Source: Balanoglossus misakiensis (Eukaryota; Hemichordata). From it: a stretch of DNA of 64,000 nt. Under the pieces are notes generated by a model, which had not been told where the DNA came from, did not search any database, and saw only the letters and a program-made list of their open reading frames with translations. Shown here in pieces: positions 49,683 to 62,806 of this stretch. Made by a program: the position numbers and the translations under genes. Numbering within the stretch: position 1 is the first letter of the stretch; the number at the start of each line of letters is the position of its first letter. The stretch spans positions 3,534,001 to 3,598,000 of the forward strand of contig CM082591.2 of assembly GCA_040954595.2 (NCBI GenBank), read 5' to 3'.

Positions 49683-52600
49683 ACTTAAAGGGACATTAGC
49701 TTCAACTTTTGGTTTTATATGCAGTACTTTTGTTCTGTGTATCAAATGCAATGTCTTGGTCTACTCCATACACCATGTTAATATACCCAGTACTCCACTC
49801 ATCAACATATCCTGATGTTTGTCATTATTGACAAATTTATTCTAAATAAAATCTAACTACTGTCAGGTGGTACAAGATGTTTATAATGAGGTTGTTGTGA
49901 CCAATCATCGATTCTAGATGTTTGAATCTCCTTCAGTCATTCTCAATGCTTCTTGTGGACAGGCAGGAGAAATATTTACATCGATGTGCCCAAAACCTAT
50001 CACTGAATTAACTCAGCCATGTGAAGTTTAAACAGCACTTTATTTGCATCAAGTTAATGATTTGAAGAGTGAACTTGTTGCAAGAAACCCAATACCGTCT
50101 TTTAAATGAACACACAGATGGAAGTTTGTGTTCTCAAAGAATGGTCGTAGACTTGGTTCAAGGCAAGAATCAATGAATTACACAGCTGGGAATTGAAGGA
50201 CAGAACGGAATTGCAATTAAGGCATTGCAAATGAAAATTACAGAGCTGCTTACAAAGGTATGCCTGTCTCTTCTTCCGTCTGAATAAATTCCTATATTCC
50301 ACTTGAGATGGTAGCGATTCATAAGAACGCCTGAACAATGTAGCAGAATATCCCTATGTCCTCCTAACAAACAAACCGCGCAAGCAATTACTGTTCCGTC
50401 AAAATATCCACTGAGATCGATCGTGATTTATTGAGTACTGACCAAATTAACAGCCGCGGTTAGAGAACTGAGAAGTACCGATGATTTCCAAGAACGAAAC
50501 AATGTATTTGAAGGCCGCTGCATTTTCTTCTGAATATTCACGTTCGTCAATTGATTTTTCATTCTTACACAAGTATGTACATAGGCACGTCCGTATCTAT
50601 ATGTTCTGTTAAAGTTGCCTTTTGATTAAAAAATTGATAATAGGAACTTAGTCGTGAAGATTAATAGCGTGTATTGCTGTATGTGATTAACGGCAATCGT
50701 GGTAATTTGTGTTAAGAAAGGGAAAAACTGTAACGTGACTATTCAACTCGGAGATTTGTATACTTATATTCGGGTTTCCAATTTCCAGCAATGTATGTTT
50801 TGTTATCCCGTGCTGCGCACCAAATTACTCTAGCACATAAACCTTTAAGGACCGTCACTGACAAGGAAATTCAACGCATTTGCCATCCTTTATAACATTC
50901 TTGAGCGGCCCACTAATCTATAGAAACTTAATCAGGCAATAATGACCATTTAATGCTGTTTGAACTACAGGATTAAGTTTCTGTCGATTATCCATTCGAT
51001 TTTCATATCCGATTTCCTAAGAATCCTAAGAAACAATTCATCATTAGAATGATATGTGACTTTCCCGATTCCGGGAAAAGCTAGGTGTGTCAACGCTACC
51101 CTAATCCTGTTTTTTAGTAATACTCCTGTGTCAATCAATGTTGCTGACAGCTAGGTAAATAGATGTCTTGTGCATGACAGGGCTATGGAATTACATGGAC
51201 TAATTACAACTCGACGTTCACAAACGCTCCAATGCATGCAACGTCTGTACCGTCTACCGTTTTGCCTTTTATTGTTCACTTGCTATTCACTCATACTGAT
51301 GTCTTTCCTGGAGGCAAATGTTCTGAATTTAAATTAAGGGGCCTGTTACCCTTATCATCTTGTAATGTAAAACTATATACACACCAATGCCATATTTATA
51401 TTATTCTTCAAGAGATACACGTCGCTTTCTTGCAAGCAATATAGAATGTGTTGCATTGGTATACGTGTTAACAAAATCAGAGTTTATCCTGATTTGATTA
51501 TTAAACAAGTTCAAGGTCACTCCCATTTAGAACATCCAGGTACGCGCCACTGGTGGTCTCACACAAGGGCCAAATTTGCCGCGGATTTGTTCCTCTCGTT
51601 TCCTGTCTTTCAACAGAGTTTTTCCTCTTCTTGAGAAATATAGGATATCTAATTGTGGCTTCGGGGGGAAATCATCGGTGTATAGCCGGACCGCTGGTGG
51701 TTGTACAAAATCACCAGCCTTGTTCCATTGTCAGTCCTGCACAGTTCTCAGCTGGATGGAAGCGATATCACTTTTCAGCGGACGGCAGTTGCGAGGAGAG
51801 TGACATCTACGCACAAACAGTCTCAGCGGTTTGACTATCCCCGAGGTAGCCACAATTCCTGTTTTGAACATCCCACCTCTATGGTTTTTCGTCCCTGTTT
51901 CAAAATTGCTCAGTGAACATCAATAGAATCCATACAAGTAGAACAGGATTTTCCGCACATCGCAAGATGTCTCCGAGACAGGGTTAATTACTGTAGAAAT
52001 GGTTGCTAGCCAAGTATATAATACAAGTCAAGGTTCGTGTGAAACTAGCATAGGTACAGAGTTTAGCAAACATTGTAACTTTTGTGACGTTTAACGAAAT
52101 GGACCATAAGAAAGTCTTCCCGTATAAAACTGCCTAAGCATGCAAGATCTCGCGGGGTCTGGTGCAATCCGGAAAAGCGTATATTGCTCCATTAGCATTG
52201 ACATGGCTGTAAGTACATTAAACTCGTATCTCTCCATTTCTCAGAATTTATAAATTAGAAGGTGATTTTGGTGTAATTTTCTATAATATTTCTAAAAATA
52301 ACATCAAATTTTCACTTGGGATGCCAATGGAGTCCTTGTAATCACCATCAACTCACTATTTAGTGACAAGTCACAAGAGAGTTTATGATGAATGTGTTTA
52401 CTTTTGAATGCCCTAAAGATGTGAATATCCATACTTTTGTTAGAAATATGACTGCATGTGGTGTTACCTAACGACCGTGAAAAACAGACAAATCAACACT
52501 TTCTGAAATCTGTTATTGAACTAATAAAATAAGTATATCATTGAAGCGGTCAAACTGCCCCGGATTTTTCCTATTAATAATAAAGATTTTACAACATTAA

Positions 52601-52892
52601 AAAACGTGACTGTAATACAGTATATGATTTTGAAATATACAAATAAATCATATCACCATTGTCGTACAAATAAGCATCGTTTGGAAAAAACATTAGAATG
52701 AAACCATGTCGTGTTCGTGGAAAATAGGTGGCAACTGATTATTATCATATATTTTTGTTATTTTTCAATAAGACTTCTATACTATATTTTTCAAGTTCAA
52801 GAAAGTCAGAAGTATAAAGCATTATCAAGTATCTAAAGTCTCGCCTTTCAATAGTTTCATTCTCCGAAAAATGTTTGTTGGATGTTGTTGGT

Positions 52893-52950
52893 CGTTCAAC
52901 TGTGTTGCTAGGATACAGCGGTAATGAGCTATAAATACTTGGGGAGAGGC
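52893..52950. repeat. Duplicated segment, copy 1
   Basis: Contains TGTTGCTAGGATAC followed by an AATGAGCTA word. The same order and spacing recur at 53982-54040, about 1.1 kb away in direct orientation. Confidence 0.55.
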
Positions 52951-53981
52951 TGCGTGCTTCATGTAAGACGAATGTGTGATTGTACAAAGTGTGGTCGCAT
53001 GAAGGATCTACGACACTGATATTGACGATCGGTGATCTATCGCAATCAAGCTACATTATTTATGGTGAGTAGCCTTGCGTAAAACCACTGTATCTATTTG
53101 CATTGCGTGAGTGCTCTGTTAGTTTGTTTCTCAAAATTTGATTAAACCTGAACTCAGGTTTTGGCTGATCACTGCCCACTAAAATATTGAACTTTGAAAG
53201 TAGGATGATGTTTGAATATTCACAACGACATCGGCTTGAACCTTAGAGCTCTAAGTACAGAAGTAGGCTGACATTCGTCAACCTCAAAGTGCTAGTGTCT
53301 GCCAGGGCAGGAATTGGCACCACACTCGCATCGTTATCAGTGTACTACAAGTAGCTGTGGTGGACGCGCGTTTTAATGGGAAAGTCTACGCCCCTGGCAA
53401 ACCATTAACGTTTGACCACAGCCAGCGCAAAATGCGAGAAAACATACGTTGTGACGTACGAACGGGAAACAAATCGAAACAGAAAAATCCGCTGGGCCTG
53501 CAGTGATAGGAAATGATTTGCAAGAAGCTTGAAAAATGAAGACTGCCCCACTTTCAACCAGACCTTGTCTGAGTCTCTCACATTAGTAACAAATGTAGCT
53601 ATATACAATGTATAGAATGTGTGAAGATGTAATGCAATGTATTATTATATATCATGAGAAGATGAAATTACTATCATTTTCATTACTTCATGGTTTCTGA
53701 TTCTGAGGGTCTCATCAGACGTCGGTGATTTTTACAGTTCAAGACACTTTCTGTCTTCTCGGTCGCCACTCATTTCTTAAACCCTGACTTCCCCGAAGCG
53801 ATACATGGGACATCGTGCGTGCAAGCTATTCGACTCTGAGATGCTCCTTTGCTAATGTTCACTGCTAGATTGGAGCTAAAACCCTGACACGGCTAACTAC
53901 AGTGAGGTTGTTTTATACATCTTGGTACCAGAAATCCTTGCTAAAACTGCCTTTGGCAAAGATACTGAAAAAGCGAGTGGA

Positions 53982-54040
53982 TTCAACTATGTTGCTAGGA
54001 TACCTCAGCAATGAACTAGACTCTAGTACTTTGGTAGAAC
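53982..54040. repeat. Duplicated segment, copy 2
   Basis: Contains TGTTGCTAGGATAC then AATGAACTA, matching copy 1 at 52893-52950 with a few substitutions and one short insertion. It directly precedes the GATG microsatellite. Confidence 0.55.
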
Positions 54041-54051
54041 ATTTGAAAGCA

Positions 54052-54135
54052 GATGATGGATGGATGGATAGATGGATGGATTGGTGGGTGGATGAATGGA
54101 TGTATGCATGCATACATGCATACATGCATACATAC
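54052..54135. repeat. GATG then CATA tetranucleotide microsatellite
   Basis: GATG units with GATA and GGTG variants change to GCATACAT units towards the right. Open frames across it on both strands are repeat artefacts. Confidence 0.9.
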
Positions 54136-55877
54136 CGTACATAAGGAAGTTGACCCCCACCTAATAGTTTAGACCTTATAAATCACGCATCCGGCGGGAA
54201 CGTTTGATCGAGTCGCAGCAGTAATGGCGCGAAATGAAGACCCCCTTTTTCACAAAATTACACGAAAATGGGTTTCGTTACTTTACAGGGGATATTTCAT
54301 GAACAGCCATCCATGTTTGTAATGGTCTTTCATTTTTTCATCAAAATTCCATTTCCGTTGGTGCTTTAGACCAAGCTACTTTCTGCATCGCAGCTGCAGC
54401 ATTCCGCATCACTGTGCACAACAAACCTCCAGCAGGACCAGACGCTACCAGACATATTCAAAATTCATACACAGATCTACCAAGATACATCTATTCCAAA
54501 AGAATGAGCATAAAGGTTTGGACGTGCATGATCAATCAAACGTTTCCGAGTACCACAGCTCCAATGTTCAATTTTAAACATTACCCTCGGTGGCTCGGTT
54601 CTTTAATGTTAGAGAAATACCAGTATAACCCATTACCTTCACTATAAACAGAAGTCCGATTGTACAAACATCCCACCTTTCAAAACTAAAAACTGAAACT
54701 GAACACTTGCCGCTATAACAGATATGTTTTCGCGACCTGTTTTAACTATTTCCCTGCTAGGCTTCTATTTCATAGACCAATCAACATTATTAAACGACAG
54801 GATATCATTTTCGTGAAAGTGTAGGTGGCTTTCACTAAACACATTTTCTCTCGCTGTTTTCTCAAGCTTCAATGAGTTCTACTACATTAGTCTACAAATC
54901 AAGTAAATGAGCCAGGTTAGTCCTGTACCCGATGGCATAAGAAGCTAGTTTTAAACCATAGCAACTACTTTTTCTCTCTCAAAAGTTACTTGGAATAAGT
55001 CCCTTGATGCAAAGCGAGATTTGGAGCACTCATGAAATGAGTTAGTAATATAAAACAAATCAAGGCTCACAGACCCAACAGCGTTTTCTACATGTATACC
55101 GGCACTTTCTAGAAACAAATCAACACTAAGTGAAACCCTGATATAAAAAAAATCCATCAGAGTCGAAATTAATCTCAATTTGTGGAACGGGTATAGTGTA
55201 CTTTTTGATTTGATGAATACCGGTATACGACTTCAGGTAAACAGAGCTTGCCAAACCTGCTATCAAATGTTGCACCCGTAAACATATACCAAAATCAGAA
55301 AATTTGATCAGATTTTGGCGACATCCCACTCAATAATCAGATATCTGTTGACAGCTCATGTGTCACGTAAAACAAAAACTCTCTTGATATTCAATTCTTA
55401 AACATACAAAATTCACAAGATTAATCGTGGACTAGTATACCCTAATGAGATTTTGTGCGCCGTCGCGGAAAGGTCGAAGGTTCACGCAATGACTGCTTTG
55501 ATATCGGAGGCAGTTGACTTCATTCAATCTGTTATATCTGGCCAATCGTGAACAGCTCGCGGTATTAGTGTCCCTATCCGTGTACGATCCTATTTTGTCT
55601 TTGAAAGGAACTAACTATGGTGTTTCTGTTTACAGTTGATTTCATCTTGAAGATGACGCTGTTGGTGTGAAAATTGTGACTTTGGCCACATCGTCATCGA
55701 GAGGAAACGGTAAGCATAGCAACACAGTTTGGTGTATCTTGTCAAATGCATACACAGGCATCAGCTCTCATGTTTGAAATTCATGTGGCCAACTGGTTTT
55801 CTGCACACTCAGTTCGACTACATGTATCTATCCTTTTCTGGAAGTTGAAACCCCCAGATTTTGAAAAAGAAACTTTT

Positions 55878-55950
55878 AACAGGAAAAAACAAAAAGTTTT
55901 GAAGGCTACCCTTTAAACAGGAAAAACCCACAAAGTTTTGAAGGCCACCC
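55878..55950. repeat. Tandem duplication of about 37 bp
   Basis: Units at 55878-55915 and 55916-55950 both read AACAGGAAAAA, then AAAGTTTTGAAGGC and ACCC. Confidence 0.75.
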
Positions 55951-58900
55951 AATACAAGTAATAGGACAGAAACAAGCAATTCCACCGCAAGCAACGGCAT
56001 ATGATGAACACGACGAAGCTATTTTAAGAAAATTCTGACTGCCAGGACAAACGAAGTGACAAAATGAAAAAGGGATCATGCGCATGCAGTAGCTGCTAGA
56101 GGCACATCAACGTGAGACAATGTGACCCCCTAGCTCAGCATTAATTACCTGTCGGCGTATCCATCAAATCATTTATTTAGCTGGCGTCCGATCGGAAATG
56201 TTAAGATGGAAGTCATACATAGTACTGTCCCATCAGTCTTCTGTAAACAGTGACATATAAATGTTTCTGGCAATCAATCTCTAATTCGTTGAAATTTCAC
56301 ATTCGGTTGAAAAGTCTGCTGTCCGTGTCCATTCCCTGTATTAAGGTAACCATAGAGACACGGACGTCAGACGTACATTTTTGTCTCCAAGCTTTTTTAC
56401 TGATGAGCTGGCCAAATACCATGGTATCTTGTGCTGTTCAGTTATCTATTAAGGCTGTGATAGTTATAGTTTACTTTACTTCACTATACTATACTTAATT
56501 TAATTTAACTTAATTTAATTTAAATGAATTTAAGTCAGATAAGTTTATACAACATCCAATATCCATCACAATTATGCCAAATGACGCTCACGGTTAACAG
56601 AAACGTTCTTTAAGATAAGTAAATTTGGAGTCTGGATTTGAAGCTATCTACAATCATTTGGGAACTGCACAAATGTCATTTGGAAACAAAATTATTCCAT
56701 TAAGGAGATGAATGTGAGACTGATCGGTTCACTCTGATATTGGCTACACTGTGTAGTTTTGGATGATAGAACTGAAAGCCAGCCTAAGTGTTACTTTGTT
56801 AGATGAGGTGAAACAGATAGATGACATATCACGGCCACTGTACGTGCCGCAAAACATGAAGAAAAAAACAAGCATGCTACTAAAAAAAGAAATAATTGCT
56901 AAGAATCGTGTTCTGGTACCTAAAATCGTGCTAATCTTTTCTCCGGTGGGCAATTTCCAATGAAATTTCTAAAGAGAACACTCTGTTTTTAGGTCAAAAA
57001 TTATTCGCTACTTAGACACAAATTTTGACATTAAGGCTCTGAAACTTAGGCAACAATAGAAGTACAGCAAGGTACACTGCGAACAAAACACCTTGCTACG
57101 GAAATCTGTTTGTCCAAAGGCAATGACTTGCGCATGAGCCACTGTGATTGTATAGCAACGCAAGTTGCGAAACATGGTTGCAAATATTCCACACCAGATT
57201 TCAGTTTAACCCTGCTAAAAACAGCGCTGAGCTAACAACAGAATATGACACAAAAAGTATGTCATATGAATCGATTGTCAATGTTTAATGAAAAGGCAGT
57301 TTATATGCACGGCAAATTCTTTGAGGCACACTAAAAGTGTTACAAACACTTCAGATAAAATGTGTTAACACAATCTTTTATTGCACGGTCTTTTAGAAGT
57401 GTTATCAAACCATTTAAAAAGACAATCACTAATGAATGCAACAGTTCAGGTTCATCTGGGTCGCACGACACATCACAGTGACTGTTTTCACAACTCTTAA
57501 CTTCTTAATGCATCCGACTTCCAGTCTTTCACACCAAAACAATGCAAACACGACGCATTGCTTACAGTGCATTTACAGAGTCCCGGTTACTTGCTGCCAT
57601 GGCAATGTTAACTCATCACAAACACTGACTAATTCTAGAGAATGGGTACCGTTTCTCACATATGGAAACAAAAAATCCATTGCTCCAACAGAGTGTCCAT
57701 GAAACACTGATTCCATGAAACTAACATATGGCGAAACAGCCAACATCATATCCATCTATAACATAAAGCACTTTACATTAGTGTCAGTTGTATTTAATAA
57801 ACACAGACAAGGTAACTCTGTCTCCCTATATCTCTATCTCTGCTATTACCATTCTCACTTATAAACATTCAGCAAATGGTCTTAATTAAAAATTCACATA
57901 AGGTTGGGTTCACGGAGAGCCAATGTGAATCAAAACAGGGAAAAGCTTTGATCGCCACGACACTCCTTACAAAATTACCTTTTGGGAGTCCATTACAGAA
58001 AGCCTCATTGTATGCAGAATCAAATTTCATCCGCTACTGTAGTTCATTCACAAATCATGAATAGTTAATACCAGAGTGCCGTATCCATCTGCTTTCTGCG
58101 CGCAAATATCAATTTCCAGATCAAATACGAAAGGACTGTTTATTGTTCCTATACAAAGGTATTGAGATTGGCCATACGAGAAGGCGACCAACACAATGTC
58201 TTGCCTTGGCGTTTCAATTTACAATCTACAGTCGACGGCTTGCTGTGAGGTCACAAGTGATAAATAGCACATGAAAATTTGATGATCTTTTATTAGCCTC
58301 GCGTCATGAAGAAGGCAAAACACGGTAAAAAGGACATTTTATATACTCTGTACCAAAATTATACATAACCTGTGAAACTGTTTGTTATTTACTATTATTC
58401 GAATTATATGGTCATCTGTATTATGTCCTATAAAGTCAGTGCTTTAGTAGCAGAAGATCTTGTTCATATAACTCAAATGTAATCATAGTCAACCTAATTA
58501 TATATTATTACTCATGGGAGTTGCTTTTATGCAATTTACCGAACACTAAATTGGTTTACGTGTATGTACAAGCATTATATACATAGTCACAGAAAGTAGT
58601 CTTCAAAACAGCTAGTCATTGAAAAGTCATCCAACGTTTCGTGTTTGTAGAATTTTTAGAGGAAGGGACGTAACTTTATATGAGTTTCATGTACAGTGTG
58701 GAGTGACTGTGTTTCATGTAAGCGGGATTTCAGCTTGCAAGAAAGAACAAAGCAGCCAGACACAACATTAACAGACTCAAAGCTGGCCCCACTGACAATT
58801 TGATGTTAATGAACATGGAAGAACTTCCTATTAGGCTGTGTCAGGAAGATTTTCGTGGCTAGAGCTAGTCAGAAACGGGATGAATTTGATTTGAAATAAA

Positions 58901-61280
58901 CCTGATCACTTTGCCTGCCTGATTATGATTGTCAGCACCATTAACTGCATTAAGCGAGTGTTTAAAATCAAAGTCACTAAACCAACTTCATTAGCCCTGT
59001 TTTCAGCACACACTTCTCATTAATGCTACCTTGTGCAAATCAGAATTCAGAATCAGAATGGTTACACATGTCAAACAAGAACCATTTCGCAAAACAGTTG
59101 CCAGGTAACCACATCAGCCTTTTCATCAATAATTCGATGTGGACTTTTTGAATCAACAAACTAGGCTGCTTCACCACCTGTTTGGGTACTTTATTGAGTT
59201 ACACTGTTTACATATACCATTAGGCCTATAAACACAGATCCTCTGGTAAGTCGTATATCAAAGGTAATGATTACCAAAACAGCAGAGGGCATTGCTGCTA
59301 TACCTACTGACACAGAAACCAAACCAGCACGTTCATCACCATTGATTTTGGCGATTGCGTAGTGTTGCGCTTAAGGTAGAATCGAAAATTTCTAGGTCTC
59401 ACGTTTTTCCTCATATTTTGCTCAAGGAGACTTCAGATTATCCTCTCTTTGAAATATTAAATTGCGAATTGGGGGCCAGTGCATAATTTTAGATGAGAGT
59501 GTACACTTGTCACGAATTGTCTCAAATCTGACACTCAAAATGGTAGCAAATGCCTGTGTTAAGTATATGGAGAAAATGTAAAGCAGTGATGTCCATGAAA
59601 ACAAGACAGTGAGACCAATACAATAATATATAGCACCGAATTGGAAGATTTGCAAAATATGTCCCCGAGACACATTACTGTAGAGTGTTTCCAGTCTTTG
59701 ACAGTCATTGTTGTACTTCACTTTATGTACAATGAAAGATCGTTGCAGAATAAAACTAACTAGGCTTGAAAAAGATATGGATTCGACAAATCAAAAGGGA
59801 CAGCTTGTATTGAACATTTCCTGAAAACGGTATTGAAATAAATGTCTTCCTTTCAAACTAACCAAAGGCCAAATACAACGTAGAGTCTTTTACAGGCGCT
59901 GATAATTCAAAGTCAAAAAGCGATTTTATCTTCACTGGCAAAGATAAAAAGGTTCGCTTCATTCAGTGCTAATGTAGCTTTATTGGTGACGTAAATATAT
60001 ATTCAAACTAGGCATAAATTTTATTGACATATAATAAAATCAATATACAGTGAATACTTCTTCTGATAAAAGTTTCATCGTCGCTAGCCTGATTCCATCA
60101 CCACACGACAAAAGGTCGATGCATGAATTTTGCCACATTTTACATGTTTCAATAATTGTCTATGTCTCATATTGACGTTCATAACATTAACACATGATGG
60201 TTAAAAAAGGGGCGATCACCTGACAAAAGCCAATCTTTGCAAAATCTATTGACAGGTTCAGGTGGCACTACTTTTTTTGCAAATTGTGGTTGGCCTTTAG
60301 TGTAAGTCTATCTTTATGACAAATTTAAATGAACATAGATTGACTATATATTGGTCGATTTACCTCCCATTCTATTGAACAAAACGGCCATCATTTTTTT
60401 CTATTTATTTTGCACGTTTGGATTCGTCGTCTCTACATTGCATGGCCGGGATGACTGAAACAGACGAAAGTCAACAAATTTTCTATTCGATTCTAATTAA
60501 ATAAGAGTGAAACCAAGTGGGATTTGATACAGAAGATCTGAACAGACCTATCTATTTAATTCAATGATTATATTTAACAAAGGGCATCAGGGGTGTTATC
60601 TTATAGAGGCCATTGGCCTTGCCTCTGGCCTTTTCATTTCAAAGAGAGATATATTACGTTTCACGATTGCTGATATAAGCGCAGTAAATCGAAAACACAC
60701 ACCACACTTCCTTTCTACTTTATTTCCATTAGATTTGCTTCTATTCTCTCGCACAAAGTATGCATATATATTAGTCTTGGAATTAATTAAACGATGGTGC
60801 CACTTCTACTGAGATCAGACCCTTTCCTCGTATTTAAATTTGTCATGCATTAATAAAGGTGATAACCCAGGATAACGCTTTGACCCAGCGAATTATAGCT
60901 GCGTGATAAATTTTATCGATTACAGTAATCCCGTTTGACATCTCTGCTGATTGGTTGACTTTCTCATATTTCTTGCAAGTAATCTATAACCCCCTGGATA
61001 AAACCTTTGCCAAAGTTATCAATTGATTTCTGTGATTTATTACTGACCTGGATTATTTTAATATATATCTTTATTGATGTCTTTTTCCCTTAGAAACACC
61101 GAACACACCTGAGGCATTTCAGACTACTGTGGTACATGAACAAAGATTATTGGTAGGTTGGAAGAAGTATTTTATCATGTTAGTCTGCACATGATGTGTT
61201 CGTTCAGAGAACATTCACCCTCTGGACAAGGCAGCTCCATCTGAACACGACTGTACGTTAGCTGTGTATTGTTGTTGGCC

Positions 61281-62261
61281 ATGGCGTCAAACTTCACAAG
61301 TTCAGATTCTGATGCCACGAACACCATTCACGATACCCTGTTTAACGTTGCCATCGGAGTGGTGGGGATATCCGGCATCCTGGGGAATTCCCTGGTGTGC
61401 TGGGTTTTCCTGCGCATCAAGTCCATGCGCACGGTGACCAACATGTTCATCTTGAACCAGTCCATGATAGACCTCGTCGGGTCGGCCGTTTTCCTTCTGA
61501 GTTACCTCGGTCCGACCATAGATCCACTGATAGACGACGTCAGCAGCACTTTGTTCTGCAAGTTCTGGGTGTCGCTCTACCCGCTGTGGTCTCTCTTCGA
61601 CGCCTCCTCGCTCAACCTGACGGCGATCTCCTTGGAGCGGTACCTGGCCATAGTCCACCCTGTGGCCCACCACAACAAGGTCAACAAACGGGGCGTGACG
61701 AGCATCATGGTGGCGATCTGGTTCTCGGGGTTCGTGGTGGAGTGGTTCTGGCCGTACGTGCACTACGTGGAGAACGGGGTCTGCACGAACGCGTGGGACG
61801 ACCAGCATCTGGAGAGGTTCGTTGGTGTTGTGGTGTTCATCGTCGAGTACGCGCTGCCGATGACCGTCTTCGTCTACTGCTACTTGAAGATATTCTTAAC
61901 ACTCAGGCAGAAAGTAAAGGATCATCAGGCAAACTCGATCTCTTCAAACCAAGGTGGTGGCACACTGTCGAAGGCGTCAAAGAACGTCACAAAAATGCTC
62001 TGCGTGGTTGTAGTTACGTATTTCCTGTGTTGGACTGTACCGTCGGTGGCATACTTTCAGAACTGGGTCTTTGGCGGCCCGCTGGATTGGAACGGGTCTT
62101 TCTACAAATTCACTGTCATATCCGTTTTCTTTAATGTCTGCTGTAACCCCATAATCTACGCCCTGATGTGGAATCACTTCAGGAAGGCCCTCAGGCAGGC
62201 CCTCCATTGTGGCGGCAAAAACAGGGTTAGTCCAGACCAAAGTTTAGAAACACAAACATAG
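61281..62261 (+). CDS. Intronless peptide-type class A GPCR, ligand unknown
   Basis: Predicted seven-helix plasma-membrane receptor of 326 residues in one exon. I start at ATG 61281 because of its GGCCATGG context; the frame upstream offers only a TTG at 61269. Landmarks are an N-terminal glycosylation site (N4), LGNSLVCW (N36, 1.50), NQSMIDLVG (D64, 2.50), TM3 and ECL2 cysteines C93 and C168, ERY at 119-121 followed by LAIVHP, W147 (4.50), P193 (5.50) and NPIIY at 289-293, then a short basic tail with C310. The ERYLAIVHP form and the short third loop (about 35 residues) fit neuropeptide-type receptors such as the galanin/allatostatin-A/somatostatin neighbourhood, but I cannot place it in a subfamily. 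TM6 reads CWTVP instead of the usual CWxP. It is not closely related to the other two receptors. Confidence 0.92.
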   Translation: MASNFTSSDSDATNTIHDTLFNVAIGVVGISGILGNSLVCWVFLRIKSMRTVTNMFILNQSMIDLVGSAVFLLSYLGPTIDPLIDDVSSTLFCKFWVSLYPLWSLFDASSLNLTAISLERYLAIVHPVAHHNKVNKRGVTSIMVAIWFSGFVVEWFWPYVHYVENGVCTNAWDDQHLERFVGVVVFIVEYALPMTVFVYCYLKIFLTLRQKVKDHQANSISSNQGGGTLSKASKNVTKMLCVVVVTYFLCWTVPSVAYFQNWVFGGPLDWNGSFYKFTVISVFFNVCCNPIIYALMWNHFRKALRQALHCGGKNRVSPDQSLETQT

Positions 62262-62766
62262 GTTGATTCAGTTTAAGGTAAAGAATGGATTATCTTTCGA
62301 ATTATTAAAGCGCAGATTAATTTTCACTGTCAGTTATATATCGATCAACGTCTGACTGGTTAATATTTATTTGTATTAAGATAAGTTCGTGCTTCACTCC
62401 TGTTTCAAAATTCCATGTCTGCTTATATACTGCACCCGATAGAATGCATGCACCATAGAGATTTGGAACTACATCTTTAGTTGTTTATTATTATGAAGTG
62501 CTTTCATTATTGTACACAGTGTGATATTGGGTCTTGGTCAGAACTGTCACATCTGAATTGTTCCTAATGTGATCAACTTCTAGTTGCTGAAGGCATGTGG
62601 CCCTATGGTTTCATCAGTGATCACTGTGGGAAGTCTCCATGCTCAGTTGTAAAAAGTATGTATATATTTATGTAAGCAGAAAAAATACATAGGCAGATAG
62701 ATATAAATATAGACAGACAGACAAACAGACAGACAGACTGACTGACTGACTGACTGACTGACTGAC

Positions 62767-62806
<40 letters not shown>

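Larger units (their letters stand above)
49683..61280. other. Gene-poor spacer, second part
   Basis: No supportable exon is seen. It contains a duplicated segment (52893-52950 and 53982-54040), a GATG/CATA microsatellite (54052-54135), a short tandem duplication (55878-55950) and a TTTAA-rich patch near 56490-56530. A small multi-exon gene could escape reading by eye. Confidence 0.5.

Noticed and set aside
49683-49870. TTAAAGGGACAT word, also near 5155, as a possible transposon terminus
   Set aside because: The two places do not stay similar beyond the first dozen bases and no matching inverted end was found.
61269-61280. Extension of the peptide-type GPCR by four codons to a TTG
   Set aside because: The ATG at 61281 has a strong GGCCATGG context and gives a normal N-terminus.
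61302-62240. Long open frames antisense to, and in another frame of, the peptide-type GPCR (up to 245 codons)
   Set aside because: They lie inside the GC-rich receptor exon, have no domain features and are frame shadows of the GPCR.
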